Shown: positions 1-8,979 of the stretch, in pieces
How the letters are laid out: the number at the start of each line of letters is the position of its first letter
Numbering within the stretch: position 1 is the first letter of the stretch
Virus record (IMG/VR): IMGVR_UViG_3300010149_000139
Location: 1 to 26,322 of that record
Strand: one strand, 5' to 3'
From: a virus
Length of the DNA: 26,322 bases
Notes under the pieces: model-generated
What the model saw: only the letters and a program-made list of their open reading frames with translations
Told to the model about the DNA's origin: nothing
Database searches by the model: none
Translations under genes and position numbers: made by a program

Positions 1-1
1 A

Positions 2-3000
2 GACACAATAGCTTCTAAAGTTACTCAATCAAATCAAGCATTAGATTCCGCTAAAGTTCTTCGAGAACAATTAGGTGCTTTAGGACAGAGAATCAATGAT
101 AGAGATGACTATCAAATCTCCCAACAAGAGAAAATTGAAACCATTAAGAAGAAGATCAATTCATTAGACTTTGAAAAAAATGGACTTGTAGGTAAAGCAG
201 CAGAAGAAAAAGAAAGGGAAATAGAAGCACTAGTTGAAGAAGAAATCAGGCTAGAAAAAATATTAGAATCTTCTAACAAAATTTTTGAAAAACAAAAAGC
301 TAAAAGTAATCAACTAGAAGAAGACGCACAAAACTTAGAAACCTTATCTAGTAATTATAAAGATCAAGCAGATTTTTCAACAGAAATACTAAATACTGCA
401 AAAGAATATAAAAAAGAAATTGAAGGAACTGTTGATGCTGCCGGAGAACTCAACAAAAAAGTAGAAGCTGTAAATCAAGCAGGAAATAGCTTACTTAAGT
501 CTTTCTCAGAATTCGGTTCTAAAATAGGGGGTATGATACCTGTGTTTGGTGATTTATTTCAAACAGTATTTGGTGAATTAGGACAGGCACAAGGTTTATT
601 TGAAACTGCTGTAGCACAGGGTACTAGTAAGGCAGGAGCTAGATATAAAGCATTAACCGGGACTATTAAAGCTCTTACTCTCGCAGCAGCAGCTTCTTTT
701 GCATCATTAGCATTTCAAGGCGCAAAAACTGCATCTGAAGCATTTAAAATAGTTAAGCAAGGTATAGGAGGAGGTCTTATAGATGCTTCTAAAGCGATGA
801 GCTCAGCAAGTGCAGCAGCAGGTGAAATGGGAATACCCCTTTCCGAAGCAGCCGGCTATATAGGTCAAATGAATAGTGCGTTAGGTACTTCATTAGGATT
901 TTCCGGCAAGCAAGTAGCTACATTTGGTAAGCTTACTAGGAACATGGGCGTTTCTGGAGAAGCAGCAGCTAAGTTATTTAAGTTCGCTGTTAAGACCGGA
1001 ACATCATACGAAGACATGGCGGCAAACGTTGCAGGAACAACGGAAAAGCTTAACGCTATGAACGGTACAGCAGTTGCACCACAAGCTGTATTCGAAGAGA
1101 TGGGAAGTGCTTCTCAGACGATTTTACGTAACATGAAAGATAACCCAGATGCTTTAATAAAAGCAGCAGCAGGTGCAAGAGCTATGGGTATGGAAATGAA
1201 TAGAATCGCTGATGCAGCAGAATCTACATTAGACTTTGAGAGTTCTATGGCCAAAGAGATGGAAGCTGAGTTAATGCTTGGAAAAGAACTTAATTTAGAT
1301 AAGTTAAGAGCAGCAGCAGCTACCGGTGATCAAGTTACCATGCAAGAAGAAATGAAACGTCTTGTTATGGAAAACAAAGACGCTTTAGAAGGTAACGTAT
1401 TAGCTCAAGGAATGATGGCTGATACTTTAGGTATTAGTAAGGAAGAGCTTAATAAAATGCTTAATACGACAGAAGATCAAGCGAAGATGGCTGAACAAGA
1501 TGCTGCTCGTAAAGAAGCTAATGCTAAAAATGAGAAGAAAACAGCAAGAGAATTAGGTGAACAGCAATTAAAAGTATTTAAATCAATAAATTCTTTATCA
1601 GATAGGATAGCTAAATTTCAAGAAAGTCTTTCGTTAGGTGCATATAAATTCTTCAATCTTATTAGAGATGCTTTTGACCCTAAAGATATTATGGGGTCAT
1701 TAGGTAGAATAAAAGACTTAGTAATAAAGACATTTAAAGATGCGTTTACCGGAGGTGATACAGTATTCAAAAATACGCTAGGTAAAGGAAGTATGTTAGG
1801 TATGTTACTCGGCGCAGCTACAGTAACCGGTGGAGCATTAACAATAGGGTTCAAAGGTCTTTCTGCTATAGGTAGTATTTTTAAGAAAATGAGAGGTACT
1901 CCTATGATGCCAATGTTTGTAAAAAATATAGGGGATAAAACTGCTGGTATGTTCGGCAAACTTACCTCTATGTTTAAAAAGAAAGAAGGTGGAGCTGCCG
2001 CTGCCGGAGGAGGAGGAATATTAAGCAAGCTTACATCAGTATTTAAGAAGAAAGGTTCTGGAGATTTAGTAAAATCTGCATCATCTCCTTCCGGTTTTAG
2101 AGACAAAATGGGTAAATTTGCAAAAGCACCAGGTAAGTCTGCAGCAGCAGGCGCTGCCGGTGGTGGAGGTGGTTTAGCAGGAGTAGGTAAAAGTATTGGA
2201 GGATTCGCAAAAGGAATAGGAAAAGGATTTGAAGGGCTAATGAAAGGTTTAGCTAACGGTATTAAAGCATTTGGTAATCCAGTTATTTTAAAAGGTGCTG
2301 CTATATTAAGTGGTACTATAGCAATAATTGGTGCAGGTATTGCAGGAGCTTCTTGGTTGATGGGTAAAGCGTTACCATCATTGGCTGAAGGAATGGAATC
2401 AATTGCAGAATTAGACGGTTCTGCTCTACTAAAAGCAGGAGCTGGAATGGCAGCAGTCGGTGTTGGACTTACCGCTATGGCAGCAGGAACAGCAGCACAG
2501 GCAGTTGGTGGATTAATGGGAGCTATCGGATCATTCTTTGGCGGCGACGGCATTGATGAAATGCTCAAAAAGGTAGAGAAGTTTGGTAAAGATTACAGCT
2601 TTGATGCCGGTAAAATAGAAAATAATGCCAGAGGAGTAGTAGCTTATGCTTTAGCAATGGGAGCATTAGCAGGAGGTGCAGGAGCTTCTGCTGTAGCAGG
2701 ATTAGCAAGTATTGGGGGTAGTCTAGTTGAAGGGTTAGGTAGCTTTTTAGGAGCCGCTCCTCCAATGGATAAAGTACAGGAATTCGGTAAGTATAACTTA
2801 GATGCTGATAAAATTGAAAATAACGCTCGTGCTGTTGCTGGATATGCATTAGGAATGGCAGCTTTAGCTGGAGGTTCTGCAGGTAGTGCAATAGCTTCTA
2901 TAGCAGGAACTGCTGGTGCTTTAGCAGATGGTATTACAGGACTACTAGGTGGACAGTTACCTTTAGATAAAGTAAGTAATTTTCAAAAATACAATTTTGA

Positions 3001-4348
3001 CCCCAAAAAAGTTGAAAATAATGCCTCAGCAGTAGCAAGTTATGCACTAGGAATGGCTGCTTTAGCAGGTGGTTCTGCAGGAAGCACTTTAGCAAGTTTA
3101 GCAAATGTTGGAGGAGCTTTAGCAGATGGATTAGTAGGGTTGTTCGGCGGACCTCTACCTTTAGATAAAGTAGACAATTTTCAAAAGTATAATTTTGATC
3201 CTAAAAAAGTTAAAAACAATGCTTCAGCAGTAGCAAGTTATGCATTAGGAATGGCAGCTTTAGCTGGTGGTTCTGCAGCAGGTTCAATAGCTTCATTAGC
3301 TAACATAGCAGGCAGTGTAGCGGATGGACTAGTAGGATTTTTTGGAGGAACTCTTCCTTTAGATAAGGTTAAGAATTTTGAAGGATATGATTTTGACCCA
3401 GTAAAGATTAAAAATAATGCAGATGCAGTTTCTGCTTATGCCATAGCAATGGCCAAATTAGGTGGCTCAGAAGCAGGTAGTCTTTTAGGTTCAATTGGTA
3501 ATATAGGCTCTCAGTTAGTTAACGGTATTGCTGGATTTTTCGGTGCAGAAACAGGCATACCGTATGCTAAAATAAAAGAATTAGGTGAAGCAGGTTTAGA
3601 TGCTGAAAAGATATCCAGTAATGCTACAGCATTAGCAGCTTATGCTAAAGCAATGTCTGCATTAAATGATGTACCAGCAGGATTTTTCAAATCTCTCGGT
3701 AAAGCAGGTGCAGCATTAGTTGAGGGAATAGTAGGAATGTTTGGAGGTTCAAGCGGTATACCTTACGAGAAAATAAACGAATTTGCAAATGCTAAATTAG
3801 AAACTGAAAAAATAATTACTAACGCAGAAGCTTTACAAGCATTTGGTAAAGCAATGTCAAGCTTAGAAGATTTTGACGATCATACTGACGATTTTGACGA
3901 CGGTGTAAGCGACTTAAATTCAGGTATAAAAAAATTCAATAAACTTAAAGATATAGATACTACAAAAATTGAATCTTTAAGAACATCAATGCTTGCTATA
4001 AAAGATGCTACTTCCATAGATTTATCAAATGCTGCTAGTGTATTGCAAAATTTAGAAAAATTTGCCGACACGGTAGGTAAAGGAGTAATAAAGGTAGATA
4101 TAGCAGCTAAAACAATATTTAGCGAAGAACTAGAAGGACTAACTACTACTATAAATGAATCCTCTAATAGAGAATTAGCAGAACTTAAAAAAATAAATAA
4201 AGAACAAACTCAAGAGCATAGAAAAGAAATGCAAGAATTAAGAAGACAGACAATGTTACTTGCAGAGCAACTTGATCCTTCAAGAAGAAAAACAGTTATT
4301 AATATGGATGGATTTAGAGTAGGTAAAGCTTTAACATCGAGATACTAA
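2..4348 (+). CDS. Tail tape-measure-like protein, 5' partial (at least 1448 aa)
   Basis: The reading frame is already open at base 2 and has no stop before the first ATG at 533, so at least 177 codons precede that ATG and the true start lies left of the window. The upstream part encodes a charged, Glu/Lys-rich coiled-coil-like stretch (about bases 120-480). Downstream come Ala/Gly-rich helical segments, strongly hydrophobic stretches (for example around bases 1780-1880 and 2270-2380), Gly/Ala/Lys linkers around 1980-2220, seven tandem repeats of about 66 residues (2558-3874) and a second Glu/Lys-rich helix near the C-terminus (about 4120-4270). Great length, alternation of coiled coil and hydrophobic helices, and position directly before baseplate-type genes fit a tape measure, which sets tail length and is ejected with DNA. 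T4 gp29 is far shorter (about 590 aa). The family call is by architecture, not by a diagnostic motif; a membrane-active virion protein is an alternative. Confidence 0.72.
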   Translation, partial: DTIASKVTQSNQALDSAKVLREQLGALGQRINDRDDYQISQQEKIETIKKKINSLDFEKNGLVGKAAEEKEREIEALVEEEIRLEKILESSNKIFEKQKAKSNQLEEDAQNLETLSSNYKDQADFSTEILNTAKEYKKEIEGTVDAAGELNKKVEAVNQAGNSLLKSFSEFGSKIGGMIPVFGDLFQTVFGELGQAQGLFETAVAQGTSKAGARYKALTGTIKALTLAAAASFASLAFQGAKTASEAFKIVKQGIGGGLIDASKAMSSASAAAGEMGIPLSEAAGYIGQMNSALGTSLGFSGKQVATFGKLTRNMGVSGEAAAKLFKFAVKTGTSYEDMAANVAGTTEKLNAMNGTAVAPQAVFEEMGSASQTILRNMKDNPDALIKAAAGARAMGMEMNRIADAAESTLDFESSMAKEMEAELMLGKELNLDKLRAAAATGDQVTMQEEMKRLVMENKDALEGNVLAQGMMADTLGISKEELNKMLNTTEDQAKMAEQDAARKEANAKNEKKTARELGEQQLKVFKSINSLSDRIAKFQESLSLGAYKFFNLIRDAFDPKDIMGSLGRIKDLVIKTFKDAFTGGDTVFKNTLGKGSMLGMLLGAATVTGGALTIGFKGLSAIGSIFKKMRGTPMMPMFVKNIGDKTAGMFGKLTSMFKKKEGGAAAAGGGGILSKLTSVFKKKGSGDLVKSASSPSGFRDKMGKFAKAPGKSAAAGAAGGGGGLAGVGKSIGGFAKGIGKGFEGLMKGLANGIKAFGNPVILKGAAILSGTIAIIGAGIAGASWLMGKALPSLAEGMESIAELDGSALLKAGAGMAAVGVGLTAMAAGTAAQAVGGLMGAIGSFFGGDGIDEMLKKVEKFGKDYSFDAGKIENNARGVVAYALAMGALAGGAGASAVAGLASIGGSLVEGLGSFLGAAPPMDKVQEFGKYNLDADKIENNARAVAGYALGMAALAGGSAGSAIASIAGTAGALADGITGLLGGQLPLDKVSNFQKYNFDPKKVENNASAVASYALGMAALAGGSAGSTLASLANVGGALADGLVGLFGGPLPLDKVDNFQKYNFDPKKVKNNASAVASYALGMAALAGGSAAGSIASLANIAGSVADGLVGFFGGTLPLDKVKNFEGYDFDPVKIKNNADAVSAYAIAMAKLGGSEAGSLLGSIGNIGSQLVNGIAGFFGAETGIPYAKIKELGEAGLDAEKISSNATALAAYAKAMSALNDVPAGFFKSLGKAGAALVEGIVGMFGGSSGIPYEKINEFANAKLETEKIITNAEALQAFGKAMSSLEDFDDHTDDFDDGVSDLNSGIKKFNKLKDIDTTKIESLRTSMLAIKDATSIDLSNAASVLQNLEKFADTVGKGVIKVDIAAKTIFSEELEGLTTTINESSNRELAELKKINKEQTQEHRKEMQELRRQTMLLAEQLDPSRRKTVINMDGFRVGKALTSRY
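2558..3874 (+). repeat. Seven in-frame tandem repeats of about 66 residues inside the tape-measure gene
   Basis: Units begin at 2558, 2759, 2957, 3155, 3353, 3557 and 3758, with spacings of 201, 198, 198, 198, 204 and 201 bases, all multiples of three. Each unit opens with a short motif like LPLDKV or IPYEKI, continues with a charged segment ending in a (K/D)I/V-x-NNA-like step, then a hydrophobic AYALGMAAL-type helix and a Gly/Ala-rich stretch ending in a GxxGFFGG-like turn. Units 3 and 4 are nearly identical. Unit 7 is cut short after its helix. The repeats look like duplication followed by divergence under selection to keep the frame. Confidence 0.9.
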
Positions 4349-4357
4349 ATAACTAGA

Positions 4358-4365
4358 TATTTATA
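4358..4365 (+). promoter_or_regulatory. TATTTATA box ahead of a tail-gene start
   Basis: The octamer TATTTATA lies in the 45-base gap after the tape-measure gene, 28 bases before the next ATG. The same octamer occurs in front of the genes at 18055 and 25428, both structural, and at 10316 before a gene of unknown role. It may be a phage promoter element (-10-like). Its reverse complement is TATAAATA, the T4 late-promoter core, but on this strand it would point the wrong way for the downstream gene. Function is inferred from position only. Confidence 0.3.
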
Positions 4366-4393
4366 ATTATATTAAACAATTAAATTAACAATT

Positions 4394-4582
4394 ATGGCAC
4401 TTATTGATTCATTAAATTCAACAAACCTAGGATTAAACGGTGAAACTCCACCTAACAGAGAAGGAGCATCAGCTGATACTTCTAAAGTACATGTAGATGG
4501 TCAGACTCAAACAGCAGAACATTCTGCATTAGATTTAGACGGAGCAGTACCAACTAAATATATGGATAACCCTCCACAGTAA
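4394..4582 (+). CDS. Small hypothetical protein (62 aa) in the tail module
   Basis: I do not recognise this protein. It is short, acidic and polar (many Asp, Asn, Thr, Pro), without a membrane segment or cysteine, and is probably unstructured for much of its length. It starts MALIDSL, resembling the MALVDLK start of the next gene, which begins one base after this stop codon, so the two are very likely co-transcribed and perhaps translationally coupled. The ATG is preceded by AAATTAACAATT, with no Shine-Dalgarno sequence. Its place between the tape measure and a baseplate-type gene suggests a small virion or tail-assembly component. That is an inference from context. Confidence 0.6.
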   Translation: MALIDSLNSTNLGLNGETPPNREGASADTSKVHVDGQTQTAEHSALDLDGAVPTKYMDNPPQ

Positions 4583-4583
4583 T

Positions 4584-5837
4584 ATGGCTTTAGTAGATCT
4601 AAAAACAGATCTAAAGTCTTTAAAATTTGAGAGCGGGCTAAATAGGAAGCCTTTTGTCGTTAAAGATGTAGATCAACGAGGCGGACGAAACTCCGCTATA
4701 GATGTCATCGGTATACAAGCAGCTAAGAGATTAGATGATGTTGTCCGAATGGCAAAACTCGTTGTAGCTAAACCTGGCTTAACACATGCTGCTAAACAGG
4801 CACTATATACCACTATATCTGCAGCCGAAACAGGTAAGCTATATGATAACGCTGAAAAAGATATTCTTAGAAATGCAGCAGATATACTTGCCACAGCAGT
4901 TACTAATACAGCACAAACAGCGGTTAATGGCTTAGGTATACATACATTCAAAGGGTTACTGCAGACAGATGGTGACGATCGTCAATACACAAATACAGTT
5001 AAAGGACCGGGTTTAAAAAGTCCTGCTCACTCAACTCAAATATCTCAAGGAGTAAAAAAGTCAAAAAAGCTAACTATTAACAAAGCTGATAAGTTACAAT
5101 ATGGGAAGATAGACTACTTAACAAAACCTAATAATTCTGAAGCAGCGGATATGGTTAATGTTAATGAAGGAACACAAATAAAAGATGACACTATTAAGTT
5201 TTATTTTAAAATATTAGGAGAAACTTCGGATAAGGATATTTTACTGCAGTTTAGAGCTTACCTTTCAACACTTAGTGATTCTTTTTCAGGACAATGGAAT
5301 AAAACTCAAATGTTAGGAAGACCTGAAAATTTTAAAAGCTATAATGGTTTTGAAAGGAATATAAATTTAGGATTTAAAATAGCAGCTGAGACAAGAAAAG
5401 ACTTACTACCTTTATATAGAAAACTAAACAGATTAGCTTCAACAACAGCACCAACATTCTCACCAGATGATAATCAATTATTTATGAGAGGTACTTTAGT
5501 TAAAGTTAGAGTAGGAGATTACTTATATAACCAATTATGTAACGTAGAAAACGTAGCATTATCTTGGGCAATGGACTATCCTTGGGAAGTCCAGTTGCAA
5601 GGTAAAGATGAAGATGATGTTCAAGTATTACCTCATGTATTAGATGTTAGTATGACTCTTGGAGCAATACACGAATTTGTACCGACTGCTGGTGATACAC
5701 CATTTTTTGGTAAAAATACATCTGTAAAAGAGGGAGAAGATTTTAAACCTGGACCAGATTCTTTATTTCAAAAAACAAAAGCTAAAAATCCGGACAGAGT
5801 AAAAAATAAAACTGAATTCCAATACCCAGATGAATAG
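4584..5837 (+). CDS. Baseplate / tail-tube-cap-like structural protein (417 aa)
   Basis: The N-terminal 200 residues are helical and Ala/Lys-rich. The C-terminal half (about residues 200-370) has the pattern I associate with T4-like baseplate proteins at the tube end (gp48/gp54 type). A GRPENFKSYNGFERN segment (residues 245-259) is followed by a beta-strand and then RKDLLPLYRKLNRLAS (271-286). Next come a VRVGDYLYN strand (308-316), a SWAMDYPWE turn (327-335) and LPHVLDVSMTLG (349-360). The very C-terminus is Lys/Pro-rich. It starts two bases after the preceding gene's last base and overlaps the next gene by eight bases, as expected in a tail operon. No Shine-Dalgarno is present. The structural role is fairly secure; assignment to one particular T4 subunit is not. 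Confidence 0.6.
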   Translation: MALVDLKTDLKSLKFESGLNRKPFVVKDVDQRGGRNSAIDVIGIQAAKRLDDVVRMAKLVVAKPGLTHAAKQALYTTISAAETGKLYDNAEKDILRNAADILATAVTNTAQTAVNGLGIHTFKGLLQTDGDDRQYTNTVKGPGLKSPAHSTQISQGVKKSKKLTINKADKLQYGKIDYLTKPNNSEAADMVNVNEGTQIKDDTIKFYFKILGETSDKDILLQFRAYLSTLSDSFSGQWNKTQMLGRPENFKSYNGFERNINLGFKIAAETRKDLLPLYRKLNRLASTTAPTFSPDDNQLFMRGTLVKVRVGDYLYNQLCNVENVALSWAMDYPWEVQLQGKDEDDVQVLPHVLDVSMTLGAIHEFVPTAGDTPFFGKNTSVKEGEDFKPGPDSLFQKTKAKNPDRVKNKTEFQYPDE

Positions 5838-6135
5838 ATATACTAACATCAAAAAATCTAAGACAGAAATAGGAAGAAGGTACATATTTAATGCTGTGTA
5901 TCCTGATATTCCTGCTACTGCTAATGATACATACGTTATAACAACAGGAGGGGACAGGTATGATACTTTAGCCCAACAGTTTTACGGAGATAAATCACTA
6001 TGGTGGATTATTTCTACAGCAAACCCAGGAAGCAACACAGACTCATTATCTGCTAAACCTGGAATTCAATTAAGAATACCAGCTAACCCTCAAACTGTAA
6101 TAGATAGATACAATACATTGAACAGAATTAGATAG
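5830..6135 (+). CDS. LysM-like baseplate wedge protein (gp53 / tail protein X type)
   Basis: This 101-residue protein carries one LysM-like fold: YVITTGGDRYDTLAQQFYGD (residues 35-54), then SLWWIISTANPG and, after a short linker, PGIQLRIP. In LysM domains the first segment gives the strand and first helix, the WW/NP segment the second helix, and the PG-x-x-L-x-I-P segment the last strand. Phage gpX and T4 gp53 share this domain and join the central hub to the wedges, so a baseplate role is likely. The gene begins inside the end of the preceding gene (eight-base overlap), which supports translational coupling. The start has no Shine-Dalgarno sequence. Confidence 0.7.
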   Translation: MNRYTNIKKSKTEIGRRYIFNAVYPDIPATANDTYVITTGGDRYDTLAQQFYGDKSLWWIISTANPGSNTDSLSAKPGIQLRIPANPQTVIDRYNTLNRIR

Positions 6136-6137
6136 GT

Positions 6138-8393
6138 ATGGCAAAAGAAGGAGTATTTTTTAAAAGACCTCTACCGTCACTTTCTAGTATTGACCCAGGA
6201 GTTAGAGAACAATTAGAAATTAGAGAAAAGCTTTATAGTAAGGAACTTGGGAATCTAGATCCAAATTTTCTTGCACACTACCTAAATGGTAATAATTCTT
6301 TTGTAAAACTAACTTCTGGCATTGAAGTTGAAGGAATTCCAAATGCTGCGCATAATAATATACTTTTAGGAGGAGTTTTATATAAAGGAGGAACTAAAAG
6401 AGCAGGTATAAGTTCGGATTCTTTTTTAGGGACAGATAAAAACGGTAATAGTGCAGCTTACAATTTTGCACAAGGTGTATCAGGAGATGTTGCGAATAAA
6501 GGAGCAGAAGGCTATGTTCCAATGCCGGGTATAATTTCTTTTGATGTAAAAAATAGAGGTAATAGTGGATTTACTAGAGAAGTTTCTATGCAAGTAAAAT
6601 GCTTTAGTTTAGAACAACTTTCTATTATTGAAAAACTTTATTTAAGACCAGGTTTTAAATGCTTAGTAGAATGGGGGCATGTAGTATATGCAACAGGAAC
6701 AGCAAATGAAATGTCTCCAGTATTTGGACCTCCTGAAACTATATTTTCTGATAAAGTACCCCAAAAAAATCAACTAGCAGAAGAAGCTATAAAAAAGAAA
6801 GCAGGAGGAGATGAGGAAGGGAATAACTTAGGTTTAATAGGAGATTCTGGACACAATTATGATTATATGATTGGACTGATCAAAAATTATAATTGGACTT
6901 ACGAAAGAGATGGGTATATAGTTGATATAGAACTATTAGGTAAGGGTGCTATATCTACTTTTTTAAAAGAAATGCATGGCGGCACAGAACATGATGATAG
7001 CCCTAAAGAAGAGGAAGGCGTTGAATTTATTGCTACGAACGAAAGTGCATTCGGAAATATATTAAAAAGAATATCACAAGCTGATACCAAAGGTAAACAA
7101 GATAATAAAGATAAGGATAGCATTGTAGAAGAATGCGACATGGGGAAGATTAATAAAAGCCTTAAGAACTATAAGAGTCAAATGGACGGAATAACTGAGC
7201 TTTTAAATACAGAAGGGGATAGTTACGAATTTAAAGTGTATAGGGCAGGATTTGCCGACGTTAATAGAGAAGCAGGAAATAAAAATTTTAATTTTATTAG
7301 TATGCGATTCTTATTAGGAATGGTAAATTACTTTTTTTTAGAAAGACCTGATTCATCAGATATAGTACCGGAAGGTAAGTTTAATACAACTCTTAAAGAA
7401 GATTTCTATCTAACTTACCCTGAACACTTCAGTATAGACCCTAATGTATGTTTACTACCTCAGCAGACTGGAAAATATGGACTAAAAACCGCTTCTATAC
7501 CAGGTACTAGAGATAAAGATAAAGGAGATATTATGGATATACAACTCTGTACTTCTTTTTTATATGAAAAATTTAAAGATATAACAGATAAAGGTAAAGG
7601 AACAGCAATTTCTAAGGATAAAAGCATTGGCGAGTATTTAAATACAGTGTTAGATAAGTTAACTGCTAGTTTAGGTAATATAAATGAATTTGTTCTATAT
7701 AATGACTTTTACCTTAAAAAAGAATTAGGACCTAGTAAAATCGTAGATTTACAAATTTTGCCAAGACCTGAAGGACAACCGGAAACATATAAAATGATAA
7801 TTCCGAAAGGTCCAAACTCTTTTGTAACAGAATTTCAATTTAATAGTGAACTTTCAAACTCTATGCTTAACCTTATAGTCAATCAAGCAATAGTTTCAGG
7901 TACGGACGCAGGTACAGCAACTACAACAGGTTTAGCTGCATTTAATACAGGAATAAAATCTAGGTTTACAACAGAACCGGATAATGAAGCAACTCAATAT
8001 GCTCAAAAAAGAGCAAAGAAAGCACAAGAGACCCAAGAGGCATTGGTAGATGAATTTACAAAAATCTTTGCAACTTTTAAATACGATGAAGAAGTAGTTG
8101 AAAAAGCTTATTCTAACGGTAGTGCATTAATAAGAAAAGAACTAAATGAATTTTTAAAAGATACAAAACCAAAAAGAGGGCATATCGGAGCAAAAGTAAC
8201 ACTCACTATGTTAGGTATCAGCGGATTAAAAGCTTTGCAATACTTTACTTTACCTGATGAAATACTACCTGCTTCTTATTCGGAAAATGGTATAAAAGTA
8301 GGATTTAGAATAGATAATGTTTCTCATGAAATAACAAATAACGTCTGGTATTCAACAATTGAAGCTAACGCAATGATATTATCACAAGGTTAA
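6138..8393 (+). CDS. Large baseplate-hub-like structural protein (751 aa)
   Basis: The N-terminal part contains LNGNNSFVKLTSGIEVEG (residues 49-66). It then has YVPMPGIISFDVKNRG (126-141), followed by a strand and SLEQLSIIEKLYLRPGFKCL (157-176) leading into VEWGH. This arrangement recurs in baseplate hub-type virion proteins of environmental T4-like phages. The middle is a long charged insertion with Lys/Asp/Glu stretches. The last 80 residues (LTMLGISGLKAL, then an LPDEILP turn and a V-x-H-x-I-x-NN-x-W strand) resemble the closing domain of hub proteins of the gp27/gpD kind. No lysozyme or metallopeptidase motif is visible, so a tail-lysin activity is not supported. It starts two bases after the LysM-like gene. 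Confidence 0.55.
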   Translation: MAKEGVFFKRPLPSLSSIDPGVREQLEIREKLYSKELGNLDPNFLAHYLNGNNSFVKLTSGIEVEGIPNAAHNNILLGGVLYKGGTKRAGISSDSFLGTDKNGNSAAYNFAQGVSGDVANKGAEGYVPMPGIISFDVKNRGNSGFTREVSMQVKCFSLEQLSIIEKLYLRPGFKCLVEWGHVVYATGTANEMSPVFGPPETIFSDKVPQKNQLAEEAIKKKAGGDEEGNNLGLIGDSGHNYDYMIGLIKNYNWTYERDGYIVDIELLGKGAISTFLKEMHGGTEHDDSPKEEEGVEFIATNESAFGNILKRISQADTKGKQDNKDKDSIVEECDMGKINKSLKNYKSQMDGITELLNTEGDSYEFKVYRAGFADVNREAGNKNFNFISMRFLLGMVNYFFLERPDSSDIVPEGKFNTTLKEDFYLTYPEHFSIDPNVCLLPQQTGKYGLKTASIPGTRDKDKGDIMDIQLCTSFLYEKFKDITDKGKGTAISKDKSIGEYLNTVLDKLTASLGNINEFVLYNDFYLKKELGPSKIVDLQILPRPEGQPETYKMIIPKGPNSFVTEFQFNSELSNSMLNLIVNQAIVSGTDAGTATTTGLAAFNTGIKSRFTTEPDNEATQYAQKRAKKAQETQEALVDEFTKIFATFKYDEEVVEKAYSNGSALIRKELNEFLKDTKPKRGHIGAKVTLTMLGISGLKALQYFTLPDEILPASYSENGIKVGFRIDNVSHEITNNVWYSTIEANAMILSQG

Positions 8394-8402
8394 AAATAAA
8401 AA

Positions 8403-8936
8403 ATGTACTTACCTAAATCAAAATATAAAGGACCTTTTACTGCTGCTTCTGGAGCAAAGAAAGTACTTGTGCTTGATACTAAAGAAGTATACAGCGGTAA
8501 GTATTTTGTTACTTATAAAGATGAATTATATGAAGGCAGGTTTCCTAAAGAAGCAGGACGTCAATTAATTTTTGAAAGTGAGCTTCTAAAAAGGGAAAAA
8601 GATAACCAAAAAGAATTAAAACCAAAACCAAGTTTAGTAGTACCTACTGAGAAAGATTACGAAAATAAAAAATTTAAAAGGTACTTTTCAAGAGATAAAC
8701 GATCCGGCAAAATTATTGAAGTAAACCTTAAGGAATTTAACAACATCAAAAAATACCCTTCGTTTACAGGATTAGAGTTAGATTGGTGGATAGAAGGTCC
8801 TGTTAATGATAAGTTATACAATAACTACTTATACAAAGGAGCCGCTACTCGAAACAAAGAAACTATAAATAAACATAAAAAATCATTCAGAGGTATAGAA
8901 GAATACTTATTTGCTTTAGATGAGTTTGTAGTTTAA
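8403..8936 (+). CDS. Putative virion structural protein (177 aa)
   Basis: The protein opens with YLPKSKYKGPFTAASGAK, followed by an EVYSGKYFVTYKDELYEGRF beta-rich segment. A start of this sort is common in small baseplate-region proteins of T4-like environmental phages, where a YxGxY-x(n)-G module forms a small beta domain. The rest is Lys/Asn-rich with a WWIEGP turn (about residues 128-133) and a C-terminal helix. It follows the hub-like gene by nine bases and is the last gene before the replication block. There is no signal peptide or membrane segment. The precise function is unknown; a tail or baseplate accessory role is inferred from position and from the start motif. Confidence 0.5.
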   Translation: MYLPKSKYKGPFTAASGAKKVLVLDTKEVYSGKYFVTYKDELYEGRFPKEAGRQLIFESELLKREKDNQKELKPKPSLVVPTEKDYENKKFKRYFSRDKRSGKIIEVNLKEFNNIKKYPSFTGLELDWWIEGPVNDKLYNNYLYKGAATRNKETINKHKKSFRGIEEYLFALDEFVV

Positions 8937-8943
8937 AATATTT

Positions 8944-8954
8944 TTCTTATATTA
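8944..8954 (+). promoter_or_regulatory. TTCTTATATTA motif upstream of the DNA polymerase gene
   Basis: This sequence sits in the 43-base gap between the tail module and the polymerase gene, 25 bases before its GTG start. It differs by one base from the motif at 10791 and 23375 (TTCGTATATTA) and resembles those at 10306 and 13774. It is a candidate -10-like promoter element for the replication block. No experimental support is available here. Confidence 0.35.
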
Positions 8955-8979
8955 TATTTAACTAAAAGGTTACAGTTAA

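Noticed and set aside
1618-2568. 316-codon minus-strand open frame opposite the tape-measure gene
   Set aside because: Its product is a Pro/Ala/Ser-rich low-complexity chain that mirrors the Gly/Ala codons of the tape measure. It has no leader and no recognisable domain, and all other genes are on the + strand.
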